Shown here: positions 43,527-51,468 of the stretch, one piece after another | Numbering within the stretch: position 1 is the stretch's first letter | Layout: each line of letters starts with the position of its first letter | NCBI GenBank assembly: GCA_963676415.1 | Contig: OY781097.1 | Coordinates: forward strand, 1,984,001 to 2,048,000 | DNA from: G963662905 sp963676415 | GTDB taxonomy: Bacteria > Bacteroidota > Bacteroidia > Bacteroidales > WRLA01 | DNA: 64,000 nucleotides | Direction of reading: 5' to 3' | Position numbers and translations under genes: made by a program | The notes under the pieces: generated by a model | The model's input: the letters and a program-made list of their open reading frames with translations, nothing else | Told to the model about the DNA's origin: nothing | Databases searched by the model: none

Positions 43527-44719
43527 AGATTAATATCTTTGATGAGCGGGGATTGTTTTTTGTATTTCTTGATTTTGATCAGCAATGCAGGAAGCATTAT
43601 AATGAGGGAGCCCAGCAGGAAGAGCAACATTTTCCAGATGTCGGTATAAGCATAATGGAATGGTGCGTCCATCTGATAAATTTTAAGGAAAGCATATAGA
43701 AAATGGGTGTACGGAATGAGTTGGGCATAAAGCGTATCGAAAAACGGCATGCCCCAGATCGGGAAAGTGAAGCCGCTGAATACAAATGCCGGAGAGTTAT
43801 ACACAAAAGCAAAATCCATGGCGATAATTTCATCGCGGAAAATAGCTGACAGCATCAGCCCCATAAAAAAGCTGGTAAAAACCAAAACCAGCATGAGCAT
43901 ATAAACCTGCCCGAAATGGCCGTATAGCGGAATACCGAAAACCGGGTACATAATGCCCAGGATCAGCAGTGCTGTAATACTGTTGAGCAAAAGATAAGGG
44001 ATGCTCTTGCCAATAAGCATTACCGCAAGGTTGTCCCCTGATTTTTCCTGCCAATCGTAATAGGTGTCGAGATTGAATTCAGTGTTGATCGCGCGCACGC
44101 CCACAAACATCACAAACATCTGCAAAAGCACGGTCATCAGCCCGGGTGTTAGATAATAGAGATAATTGTAGGTGGGATTATAGAGCGATGATGAAGTCAT
44201 CTGCACCGGTTCAATGAATTTCATGGCTTTCTCGCGGCTGAGCCCTTCTGCCAGGAATTTATTCTGTAAAACGCCCCCCTGAAGTGTAAGGATTACTTTA
44301 GTGGATTCCTTGAGCAACAGGTTGCCATACACGATATTGCGCGAATTGATGTATGATTGAATACGGCTTTGTTTGCCACGTTTCAGGTCGGCAGTAAAAT
44401 TCCGTGGAATATGAAAACATCCTTTAAAGCGGTTTTCTTCAAACCCTTTTTTGATTTGCTTGTCATTTTGCAGATAGTCCACAATTTTCATATTGGGACT
44501 GGCTTCCACAAAACGGGCAAATGTGCGGCTGAGCTCGGTTTGGTCATTATCGAGTATGGCCACCGGAACTTCGCGAAGGGCGCCTTTAACATATATGAAA
44601 TTCAGGAAAATATAAACGATGGGCGGGAGCACAATAAGCAAATAAAGCCGTGAGCGGCTTTGAACTATGCGCCCGAATTCCCTTCCGCAAATCCTGTGGA
44701 TGTTTTTAAAAAATCGCAT
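43523..44719 (-). CDS. ABC-2 type transporter permease, paralogue
   Basis: The 398-aa protein has the same layout as the next gene: an N-terminal membrane segment (LYLLIVLPPIVYIFLNFIYV), an extracytoplasmic domain, then membrane helices from YYLTPGLMTVLLQMFVMFVG on. PAFVFSGFTFPIWGMP is the conserved ABC-2 C-terminal segment. The pair would form a heterodimeric export channel. It overlaps the second permease gene by 4 bp. The operon has no ATPase gene, so an ATP-binding partner must come from elsewhere. Confidence 0.92.
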   Translation of the reverse strand: MRFFKNIHRICGREFGRIVQSRSRLYLLIVLPPIVYIFLNFIYVKGALREVPVAILDNDQTELSRTFARFVEASPNMKIVDYLQNDKQIKKGFEENRFKGCFHIPRNFTADLKRGKQSRIQSYINSRNIVYGNLLLKESTKVILTLQGGVLQNKFLAEGLSREKAMKFIEPVQMTSSSLYNPTYNYLYYLTPGLMTVLLQMFVMFVGVRAINTEFNLDTYYDWQEKSGDNLAVMLIGKSIPYLLLNSITALLILGIMYPVFGIPLYGHFGQVYMLMLVLVFTSFFMGLMLSAIFRDEIIAMDFAFVYNSPAFVFSGFTFPIWGMPFFDTLYAQLIPYTHFLYAFLKIYQMDAPFHYAYTDIWKMLLFLLGSLIIMLPALLIKIKKYKKQSPLIKDINL

Positions 44720-44727
44720 GGCAGCTT

Positions 44728-45708
44728 TTAAAATTCAACAATTGCGGTCATGCCCGGTTTCAGCTCTTTGATCGGTTTTGCCGGTTTCAGGTGGATTTCA
44801 AAGGTGCGCAACTCGATCATCTGTTTTTGCTTGGTCGGCAGCCAGGTTGCAAAATCCGCCATTGGGCTGATGTAGCTTACTTTGAAAGTGAAGTTTTTAT
44901 CACCGATGGCAGGGAAATGTATGTCCAGTTCTTTGCCTTTTTCAAAATCGTTGAGCTTATCTTCCCGCACTTGCAGGATTACATAAGCATCTTGCGGAAT
45001 CTGGATGCTGAAAACCGGATACCCGGCAGCAATCACTTCTCCTTTTTCTGCGATTTTATTACTGATCTCGCCGGAAACCGGAGCAATAATTTCGAGCTGT
45101 TCTTTATAGGCAATGGCTTCTTTATACACGTTTTCGGCTTGGATAAACTGGCCGGTTGCGGCTTCAATCTGCTCTTTTCGTGCGCCTTCTTCGGCCATTT
45201 CGTATATTGCTTTGGCTGCGTTCATTTGGTCGCGGGCAGCATTGTGCTTAAACTCGATTTCGTCCATTTCCTGGCGGGAAATAACGGAATCTTCATAAAG
45301 CACGACAAAGCGATCGTAGGTTTTTTTGGCAAATTCATACTGGCTTTTTGCCATTTCGTATTGGCTTTTTGCCGCCTTTTTTTCTTCGGCCCTTGCCCCA
45401 TTGCGTGCCATGTCCATCATCGAACGCGCTGCCTCCAGCACACCCTCGGCCTGGCCTACTTTGGCATCAATAATTTTGGGCTTGAAAGTGGCCAATAGCT
45501 GTCCTTCTTTTACCACATCTCCTCGGTCAACATACATATTGTTCAGGCGTCCGGGGATTTCCGATGCTACATCCACAACAGTGGTTTCGACCGTTCCCAC
45601 CATATAAGATTCATTGATGTTGTTGTCGCGGCCAATTAGCAGAATAATTGCAAGGACAAGAATAACCACAGGAACAGCAAGTGCCAGATAAGATTTATTC
45701 AATTTCAT
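44728..45708 (-). CDS. HlyD/YbhG-type periplasmic adaptor protein
   Basis: The 326-aa protein has an N-terminal membrane anchor (LALAVPVVILVLAIILLIG), the lipoyl half-motif VDVASEIPGRLNNMYVDRGD, a long helical hairpin (about residues 95-200) rich in Ala, Glu and Lys, and the second lipoyl half IIAPVSGEISNKIAEKGEVI. The C-terminal beta-barrel ends LKPGMTAIVEF. It bridges the inner-membrane permeases to a TolC-type channel. It lies between the TolC and permease genes, 8 bp from the next. Confidence 0.94.
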   Translation of the reverse strand: MKLNKSYLALAVPVVILVLAIILLIGRDNNINESYMVGTVETTVVDVASEIPGRLNNMYVDRGDVVKEGQLLATFKPKIIDAKVGQAEGVLEAARSMMDMARNGARAEEKKAAKSQYEMAKSQYEFAKKTYDRFVVLYEDSVISRQEMDEIEFKHNAARDQMNAAKAIYEMAEEGARKEQIEAATGQFIQAENVYKEAIAYKEQLEIIAPVSGEISNKIAEKGEVIAAGYPVFSIQIPQDAYVILQVREDKLNDFEKGKELDIHFPAIGDKNFTFKVSYISPMADFATWLPTKQKQMIELRTFEIHLKPAKPIKELKPGMTAIVEF

Positions 45709-45723
45709 AAGTTCAAACAGATT

Positions 45724-47157
45724 TTATTTTTCCTGATATATTTCCAAAACTTTTTCGGGATTTCCGGTTGCCAGATAGAGGTCGGTCAAGGCATCGTAAT
45801 ATTCGTACAATGCGACCAAACGCGTTATCTGCGCCCCCTCGAGCATAAGCTGTGCATCAATTACATCCAGAGAGCGGCCCACGCCTTCATTAAATCTTTT
45901 TTCCGTAACACTGAGGTTTGATTCGGCCAACTTAATAGTGGCGCTTTGCTTTGTGAATTTGGTTTGGGCATTGATCGCATTTTTGCAGGATTTGTTTACC
46001 CAAAGGCTGATTTGATCTCGGGCATATTTTTCGGCAAACCGAACTTCTTCCATCAAATGATTGCTGGCTTTCAGTTTGTTGTAATCTTTAAATCCATTGA
46101 AAAGGTTCATCTTTAATTGTACACCAAGTATGAATGGCGGCTGGATGATGGGTAAATCCTTGCGGAAAATCCCATATTCCCCAAAGGCAAAAATCTCGGG
46201 CATAAATTCAGAAAGGTGCAGGGCATGGCTTTGTTCCACCATTTTCTTTTTTTGCTCAATGATTTGAAGCATCGGTTGATGGGACATAGCCTTGGCGATC
46301 AGCGAATCGGTATTGAGCATTGTGAGGTGAAAATCCATTTTTCCGCTGAGCGAAATGCTGGTGTCCTGAGGCAAACCCATGCTGGTTTTTAAGGCATCTT
46401 TGGCCAGGCTCAGGCGGTTGTTGTCGTCGCTGAGTTCCAATTCAGCATTGGCAACGGCGACTTGGGCACGTAGCAGCATATGCGAGGGGATGATGCCTGT
46501 TTCGGCAAGCCTTTGCGCATCTTTTTGGTGTTTTTTCATTCCCGCGACAACGTTCCTGCGTGTTTCTACCACATTTTCAAGCAACAAAACACTGAGATAG
46601 CGTTGTATTGTTTCCCTGATTATTTCATTGCGTGCCGTAATTTTATTTAGTTTGCTTTCTTCCAGTTCTGCTTCTGCAAACTTACGGCCTGCATTAATTT
46701 TGCCTCCCATAAACAGAGGTTGCACAGCCATCACATTGCCGGTAAACATAGCCTGATTGTCCACTACAAGATTGTACGCCGGCAATTTGCCAAGCATACC
46801 AACCATGTCATTATAAAGTGCAGTTTGCATTTCGGGGGGCAGTGTAATAACAGCACCAACAGCGGCAACACCGTATTTGGCCAGCATATCGTCTAAACTG
46901 CCTTTTACCTGCTCCATGTTTATTTCAATGTTTTCGCTGAGGTAGGTATAGCCTCCCAAAAGGTCAACGGTAGGCAGATAATTCCCTTTTGCAGCTTTCA
47001 GGCCGTATTCTTTTTGGATGACGGCTTGTTGCTGCTGTTTGATTTTTGGGTTGTTCTGCAATGCTGATGCAATCGCATCGGCCAACCTTAGATCCTGGCT
47101 TTGTAAAGATAGGCTAAGCGCTATAAAGAGTAGAAAAACAAGTTTTTTTGAAACCAT
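45724..47157 (-). CDS. TolC-type outer-membrane efflux protein
   Basis: The 477-aa protein has a signal peptide (KLVFLLFIALSLSLQSQ) and two homologous helical halves, as in TolC. The N-terminal half opens LADAIASALQNNPKIKQQQQ, and the second contains QPMLQIIEQKK and RFNEGVGRSLDVIDAQL. It forms the trimeric exit duct of the export system encoded downstream. It is the first gene of the operon. A TATTTTTG box at 47279-47272 could be its -7 element. Confidence 0.94.
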   Translation of the reverse strand: MVSKKLVFLLFIALSLSLQSQDLRLADAIASALQNNPKIKQQQQAVIQKEYGLKAAKGNYLPTVDLLGGYTYLSENIEINMEQVKGSLDDMLAKYGVAAVGAVITLPPEMQTALYNDMVGMLGKLPAYNLVVDNQAMFTGNVMAVQPLFMGGKINAGRKFAEAELEESKLNKITARNEIIRETIQRYLSVLLLENVVETRRNVVAGMKKHQKDAQRLAETGIIPSHMLLRAQVAVANAELELSDDNNRLSLAKDALKTSMGLPQDTSISLSGKMDFHLTMLNTDSLIAKAMSHQPMLQIIEQKKKMVEQSHALHLSEFMPEIFAFGEYGIFRKDLPIIQPPFILGVQLKMNLFNGFKDYNKLKASNHLMEEVRFAEKYARDQISLWVNKSCKNAINAQTKFTKQSATIKLAESNLSVTEKRFNEGVGRSLDVIDAQLMLEGAQITRLVALYEYYDALTDLYLATGNPEKVLEIYQEK

Positions 47158-47482
47158 AGATTTTTAGTGTACTTTTTCTGCTTTGATTACAAATCGTTTA
47201 ATTAAAACCCATTGCTCTGGAGTTTTATATGCTCGCATTCAAAAACATCATTAAATCAATAAGTTCGGCAGCAAAAATACATTTTTTGTGCTATGGTCTT
47301 TTAAAATTTGTTTTAGGATTTTAAAAAAATCAAACCATAGAGCAACTCTGTTGGGGGTTTTGTAAAAATTTGGTTTTCCTGTTACGTAAGTGTGAACTTT
47401 GACTTAGTATTTGGTGTTGGATTTATATGCAGGTCTTTGTATATTTGAAGGTTCAATCATCAATCATTAAAGGAGGTTCACC
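47158..47482. promoter_or_regulatory. Divergent promoter region between tolC-like and LruC genes
   Basis: No gene is seen in this 325-bp stretch. On the minus strand TATTTTTG at 47279-47272 may serve the export operon. On the plus strand TATATTTG at 47440-47447, with GTTG 20 bp upstream (47416-47419), may serve the LruC gene. AGGAGGT at 47471-47477 is an unusually strong Shine-Dalgarno site for this phylum, 5 bp before the ATG at 47483. Confidence 0.5.
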
Positions 47483-49516
47483 ATGAAAAAATTATTCCTG
47501 CCATTTATCCTGATTGCCGGCGTTTTTCTTTTTACACAGTGCAATAAAAAAGATATTGATCAGCCTGTCGATCCTTCGGATACTATCCCGGATATCCATA
47601 ATTTGGTTATTCCGGATAATTTTGATTTTAAAACTGGAAAAACCGTTCAGGTCAATCTGGGTGATGGTTTTAAGGCCACCAATGCCGGTGACATTAAATA
47701 TGAGATATATCTTTATGATGCTCAGGGAGTTAGTATTTCAACTTCCTCCAAAGGTGATGATGGTAGCTCCTTAACCCAAACAGGATCGCTTGTTGATGTG
47801 ATGAACCATCTGAACAGCATCATGATTACAGATGATCCGAATCCTGAAATTAACATAGAAGTGCCCGGTTATTTTGATTCCCTTTTGATCGTGAAGAATG
47901 AGATGGGACTTTATTCAACATCCTATCTGCCTATAGACGGGCCAAACCTTAAAGCTGTATTTAAAAATAAACAGTTGCCGGATAAAAGCCGTTTTAAAGA
48001 TGATCCTTCAGATGTTTTATATGCTGTAAACAGCCTAAGGGAACTTTATACAGTAAACCCACTGACCGGAGAGCTGGATGAGATTTCTACACTACCATGG
48101 AATTCAGGTGGTAGCTGGGCCTGTGCCATTGACCCTGTTTCTGAGATTCTTTATACGATTGGGATATCTTATCCATACTACCTTTATGCTTACGACTTGA
48201 ATGATGGCACCTGGGAGACACGCGGCGCGACCTATTATCAGGGTCCCCGCCTGGCTTATAACGTGGAAGATGGTATGCTTTACTATTCCTTCAGTTACTG
48301 GGTTCTGCTGATAAATCCTGAAAATGGGAAGATGATCTCCTACTACAAAGTGAACGGCCTTCATGACCTTGATGGTGGCGACCTGGTTTTTGCGGATAAC
48401 GGGAGATTGTATATTTCAAGTGAAGCCGGGCTCTACAAATGTACTTTTACGGATGGAAACAATATTCAGGCCGACAGGATTTCAGCCGATAATTTGCCAA
48501 ATTATCCTAATTCCCTCACATTTGATCAAAATCAGGAGTTGTGGTGGGCTTCAAATGTTTCCAATGGGCAGGGGGGCTATGAAGGGCGTCTCTTTATCAT
48601 GGATACTGTAACCGGTGGATGGGAAGACCGCTGGACACTGCCTCAGAATTATATACACGATCTTGCCACTATGCCGGTCGATCAGGGAGCAATTCCGCAA
48701 ACCGATACAGATGGCGATGGTATTATCGATTTTTATGACGAATATCCCGATGATGGTGATCGTGCTTACGATACATATACGCCTTCAGTTTATGGATGGG
48801 GAACCTATGCTTTCGAAGACTTATGGCCCAGTGAAGGTGATTATGATTTCAATGATTTAGTGTTGAACTACCGTTTCACACATGTTTATAATTCGAATGA
48901 CCTGATCGTGGAAACTAAACTAAACTTCCATATTAAAAATATTGGCGGGTCATTCCGTAACGGATTTGGTATTGAGCTCGATATGAGTGAAAACCTGATC
49001 CAGCAGGTTAGTGGGTATTACCTCAAAGGAGGAATTGTTAGCATTAATGGAAAAGGTCTTGAGAATGGTCAGGACAAGCCTGTAATCATAGTGTTTGATG
49101 ATGCCTGGTCGGCCAATGCATCTTCCGGTGAATTGGAAGTCCTTATTTCCTATTATAATCCCATTTCAGTAAACTCTTTCGGCACAAAAAACCCGTTTAT
49201 TTTTGTTGATGGAGAACGTGGCAGAGAAGTTCATATGGCCGGATTTGCGCCAACTAATCTTGTTGATGCTTCACTTTTTGGAACAGGTAGCGACAATAGC
49301 AACCCAGCCATCGGACGATATTATAAAAATGCTACAAACCTGCCCTGGGCCATTGATATTGTGCATGATTTTGTGTTTCCAAAAGAAAAATATCCGATCA
49401 TTATGGGATATACACGTTTTGCAGACTGGGCTCAGTCCGGCGGGGAATCGTATCAGGATTGGTATAAAGACCAGAACGGATACCGTAATAATGCCTATTT
49501 GGTTACTGATCAGTAG
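47483..49516 (+). CDS. LruC-domain surface lipoprotein
   Basis: The 677-aa protein begins with a lipoprotein signal (LFLPFILIAGVFLFTQC, Cys near residue 19). The middle part (about 180-400) has beta-propeller-like repeats (NPLTGELDEISTLPW, YDLNDGTWETRG, INPENGKMISYYKV). After a DTDGDGIIDFYDEYP calcium-type linker comes the C-terminal LruC domain: GWGTYAFEDLWPSEGDYDF, NDLVLNYRF, GFGIELDM, LPWAIDIVHDF, and a tail ending RNNAYLV. LruC proteins are outer-surface lipoproteins of Bacteroidota and Leptospira with unclear function. A fragment copying part of its 3' end lies at 51195-51279. Confidence 0.92.
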   Translation: MKKLFLPFILIAGVFLFTQCNKKDIDQPVDPSDTIPDIHNLVIPDNFDFKTGKTVQVNLGDGFKATNAGDIKYEIYLYDAQGVSISTSSKGDDGSSLTQTGSLVDVMNHLNSIMITDDPNPEINIEVPGYFDSLLIVKNEMGLYSTSYLPIDGPNLKAVFKNKQLPDKSRFKDDPSDVLYAVNSLRELYTVNPLTGELDEISTLPWNSGGSWACAIDPVSEILYTIGISYPYYLYAYDLNDGTWETRGATYYQGPRLAYNVEDGMLYYSFSYWVLLINPENGKMISYYKVNGLHDLDGGDLVFADNGRLYISSEAGLYKCTFTDGNNIQADRISADNLPNYPNSLTFDQNQELWWASNVSNGQGGYEGRLFIMDTVTGGWEDRWTLPQNYIHDLATMPVDQGAIPQTDTDGDGIIDFYDEYPDDGDRAYDTYTPSVYGWGTYAFEDLWPSEGDYDFNDLVLNYRFTHVYNSNDLIVETKLNFHIKNIGGSFRNGFGIELDMSENLIQQVSGYYLKGGIVSINGKGLENGQDKPVIIVFDDAWSANASSGELEVLISYYNPISVNSFGTKNPFIFVDGERGREVHMAGFAPTNLVDASLFGTGSDNSNPAIGRYYKNATNLPWAIDIVHDFVFPKEKYPIIMGYTRFADWAQSGGESYQDWYKDQNGYRNNAYLVTDQ

Positions 49517-49535
49517 ATGGGGGATTATATATGGA

Positions 49536-49571
49536 AAACCCTGCATCTGCAAAGGATGTGGGGTTTGTTTT
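49536..49571 (+). terminator. Terminator after the LruC gene
   Basis: AAACCCTGCATC and GATGTGGGGTTT form a 12-bp stem with two wobble pairs and a 7-nt loop, followed by TGTTTTT. Confidence 0.7.
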
Positions 49572-49584
49572 TGGAGGGGGCCTA

Positions 49585-50925
49585 TTATAATGTTTCTAAA
49601 GACGTCCTGGCTGGGATTCTTTCCTGATGAAGCTTCCAGTAGTCAAAAGAGTTATGAGCACTTTTAAATAAATAATATAAGTGGTCGTTATTGACCTTTA
49701 GTTTAGCGGGAAATACATCAGAAAGAGGTAAAAGAGCGTTGATGCTTCCGTTGATTAGGTTAATCTCATATAGGGAAAATGTAGATTTATCTTTAAAAAT
49801 AGTGAAAGCCCGTAAGCTTTCCCGATCTGTAAGTATTATCGGATGCCAGTTTTTATCCAAATGGTATTCCACTTCGATGCTGCGCTCATTTATCATTTCC
49901 CGGGATAGGATATCAATAGAAGATTGTAGGTGATTGAAATAATAAATGCTGTCACCCAATAAAACCATTTTCTGTAAAGACGGCTTGCAACTAGTCATCT
50001 CTTCAAACCGCAGAAGGTCTCCAAACCAGAGCTTGTTCTCAGGATCCGATTCCAGATACAATGCATACGCATAGGCGTCATGGATTTTCTTCCATTCATA
50101 AGAATAATCAAGTATTTTTATGTCTTTGCTTTTTTTGTGAACGGCATAGAAGAAGTGTTTCCACTGTTCATTATTTGACAAAACCTGAGGCATGTCGCTG
50201 CTCGATGTGGAAGCATATTCGATCTTTCCTGACTTGTCTGTTAATCCTTCCATTGCGATATAATTAACTGTTTCGAAGAGGCAGTCTTTGAAGTATTGCA
50301 TGAATCTCTCCTTTTGGGTAGGATAAATAAAGTATAGTTGGTTGTTTTTGGCAAATATTTGGTAAACGCTGTCTTTGCCAATCAGGTGGCATTGTCCCGT
50401 GCAGTCTGTAAAAAGATTCTTGGGTTTTTTCTGTAAGGAAACCATCCTGAGTGCCAATGTGTCAAAAACTTCATTCATATAAATAAGGGAATAGCTGTTA
50501 TTCCATGATGAATGGTTGAGGGTCAGTATGTTTTTTCCTAAGAAGCAATAGTCTTTAATATCCGTATCGTTGTGTTTGTATGTTTGTCCGTTCTTCGAAC
50601 TAATTTCCGCAGCCTTGAGACTGATTGTTTTTGGGTTCAGGAAAATTTCAGGCTTAGATCCCAGAAAGCTGTCGGTGCCGATTTCTTTTTTGTGATAGGA
50701 AATATGGCTTATAATCAGGATGTTTTTGCTGCTTGTACGAATGCTAAAAATTCCAGATGAATCACTTATTGTGCCAACTGAGCTGCCCTTGACCTGAATA
50801 TTTGCTCCTTCAATGGCTGAAAGGGATCTGCTGTCTTTGATGCAGGCTTTAATATAGCGGATATCCTGAGCTTGACTGGTGGCCATTAAAAGGCTAGCCA
50901 GAAGAAGAAAAACAGCGGGTCTCAT
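49585..50925 (-). CDS. Secreted protein with carboxypeptidase-regulatory-like domain
   Basis: The start is set at the ATG at 50925 because it gives a signal peptide (MRPAVFLLLASLLMATSQAQ); the frame opens 28 codons earlier without support. The 446-aa product has an N-terminal CarboxypepD-regulatory-like beta-sandwich at about residues 25-105 (KDSRSLSAIEGANIQVKG, VGTISDSSGIFSI, SHISYHKKEI). The remaining ~340 residues are of unknown type, rich in Tyr, Lys and Asp, with no membrane segment after the signal. The gene is AT-rich and stands alone on the minus strand between two plus-strand genes, flanked by LruC 3'-end sequence and a thiolase 3'-end fragment. The function is unknown. Confidence 0.8.
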   Translation of the reverse strand: MRPAVFLLLASLLMATSQAQDIRYIKACIKDSRSLSAIEGANIQVKGSSVGTISDSSGIFSIRTSSKNILIISHISYHKKEIGTDSFLGSKPEIFLNPKTISLKAAEISSKNGQTYKHNDTDIKDYCFLGKNILTLNHSSWNNSYSLIYMNEVFDTLALRMVSLQKKPKNLFTDCTGQCHLIGKDSVYQIFAKNNQLYFIYPTQKERFMQYFKDCLFETVNYIAMEGLTDKSGKIEYASTSSSDMPQVLSNNEQWKHFFYAVHKKSKDIKILDYSYEWKKIHDAYAYALYLESDPENKLWFGDLLRFEEMTSCKPSLQKMVLLGDSIYYFNHLQSSIDILSREMINERSIEVEYHLDKNWHPIILTDRESLRAFTIFKDKSTFSLYEINLINGSINALLPLSDVFPAKLKVNNDHLYYLFKSAHNSFDYWKLHQERIPARTSLETL

Positions 50926-51085
50926 ATGTAGCTGTTTGATGGGCTCAATGCCGTTGAAAAATGGTAATATCGTCAACAAATATAATAATTGTTTATTACA
51001 TAATAACATGTGGTTTTATTTTTTTCTATATGATAGCGCCCGGTTGTTCATGAATGATTGGGCGTTGCTGTCCGGCCTCATCATA

Positions 51086-51183
51086 CCTTTTTATAAACCA
51101 CTGCCACAACCGTAACATCATCATCGCCCATATTGATGATAATTATGTTAAGGCTTGTCTTCCGGTTTGTTGAGTTGTGCATG
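51086..51183 (-). pseudogene. Decayed copy of the thiolase gene 3' end
   Basis: About 98 bp match the end of the intact thiolase gene at about 56412-56509, for example TATAAACCA, TGCCACAACCGTAACATCATC and CGCCCATATTGATG. Roughly nine bases in ten agree over the first half; a one-base length change then breaks the frame. It has the same orientation as the intact gene. It is a fragment, not a gene. Confidence 0.8.
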
Positions 51184-51194
51184 GTCGTCATCTT

Positions 51195-51279
51195 TTATAT
51201 AATGCTGCAATACTGCCCTGGGCCATTGATATTGTGCATGATCTTGCGCTTCCGGAAGGAAAATATCCGGTCATTATGG
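51195..51279 (+). pseudogene. Decayed copy of part of the LruC gene 3' end
   Basis: About 85 bp match 49323-49407 of the LruC gene, including CTGCCCTGGGCCATTGATAT and the following TGTGCATGAT. In frame it reads NAAILPWAIDIVHDLALPEG then KYPVIM, against NATNLPWAIDIVHDFVFPKE then KYPIIM in the intact gene. It then runs into CATTATGGACAAATACTAA, the end motif of the dispersed repeat, which gives a stop after DKY. Confidence 0.8.
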
Positions 51280-51290
51280 ACAAATACTAA
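51272..51290. repeat. End motif of the dispersed inverted-repeat family, copy 4
   Basis: CATTATGGACAAATACTAA differs from the right ends of copies 2 and 3 at only a few bases. No left end is visible, so only one end remains, fused to the LruC fragment. Confidence 0.45.
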
Positions 51291-51384
51291 TGAGATAAAT
51301 TGTATTTGTGTTTTAATTATGGCTTTGCTGGTACATTTTACGTTTAGTTTTGTTGTTAGTCCATAAAACCAAAAGAGAAGTCCT

Positions 51385-51415
51385 GTTGTTCGTTCCATTA
51401 GTTTTTTTATTTTTG
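51385..51415 (+). promoter_or_regulatory. Promoter of the hybrid histidine kinase gene
   Basis: GTTG (51385-51388) and TATTTTTG (51408-51415) are separated by 19 bp, a good match to the Bacteroidota promoter pattern. It lies 53 bp before the start codon. Confidence 0.6.
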
Positions 51416-51468
51416 TTAAACCAAGTTAAATCTTTCCTAAAGGAATTGCTCCTTCAATTTATTTTCTG

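Noticed and set aside
42363..44719. Hidden ATPase domain in the permease genes
   Set aside because: Neither chain has a Walker A, LSGGQ or Walker B motif; both consist of membrane segments and one extracytoplasmic domain.
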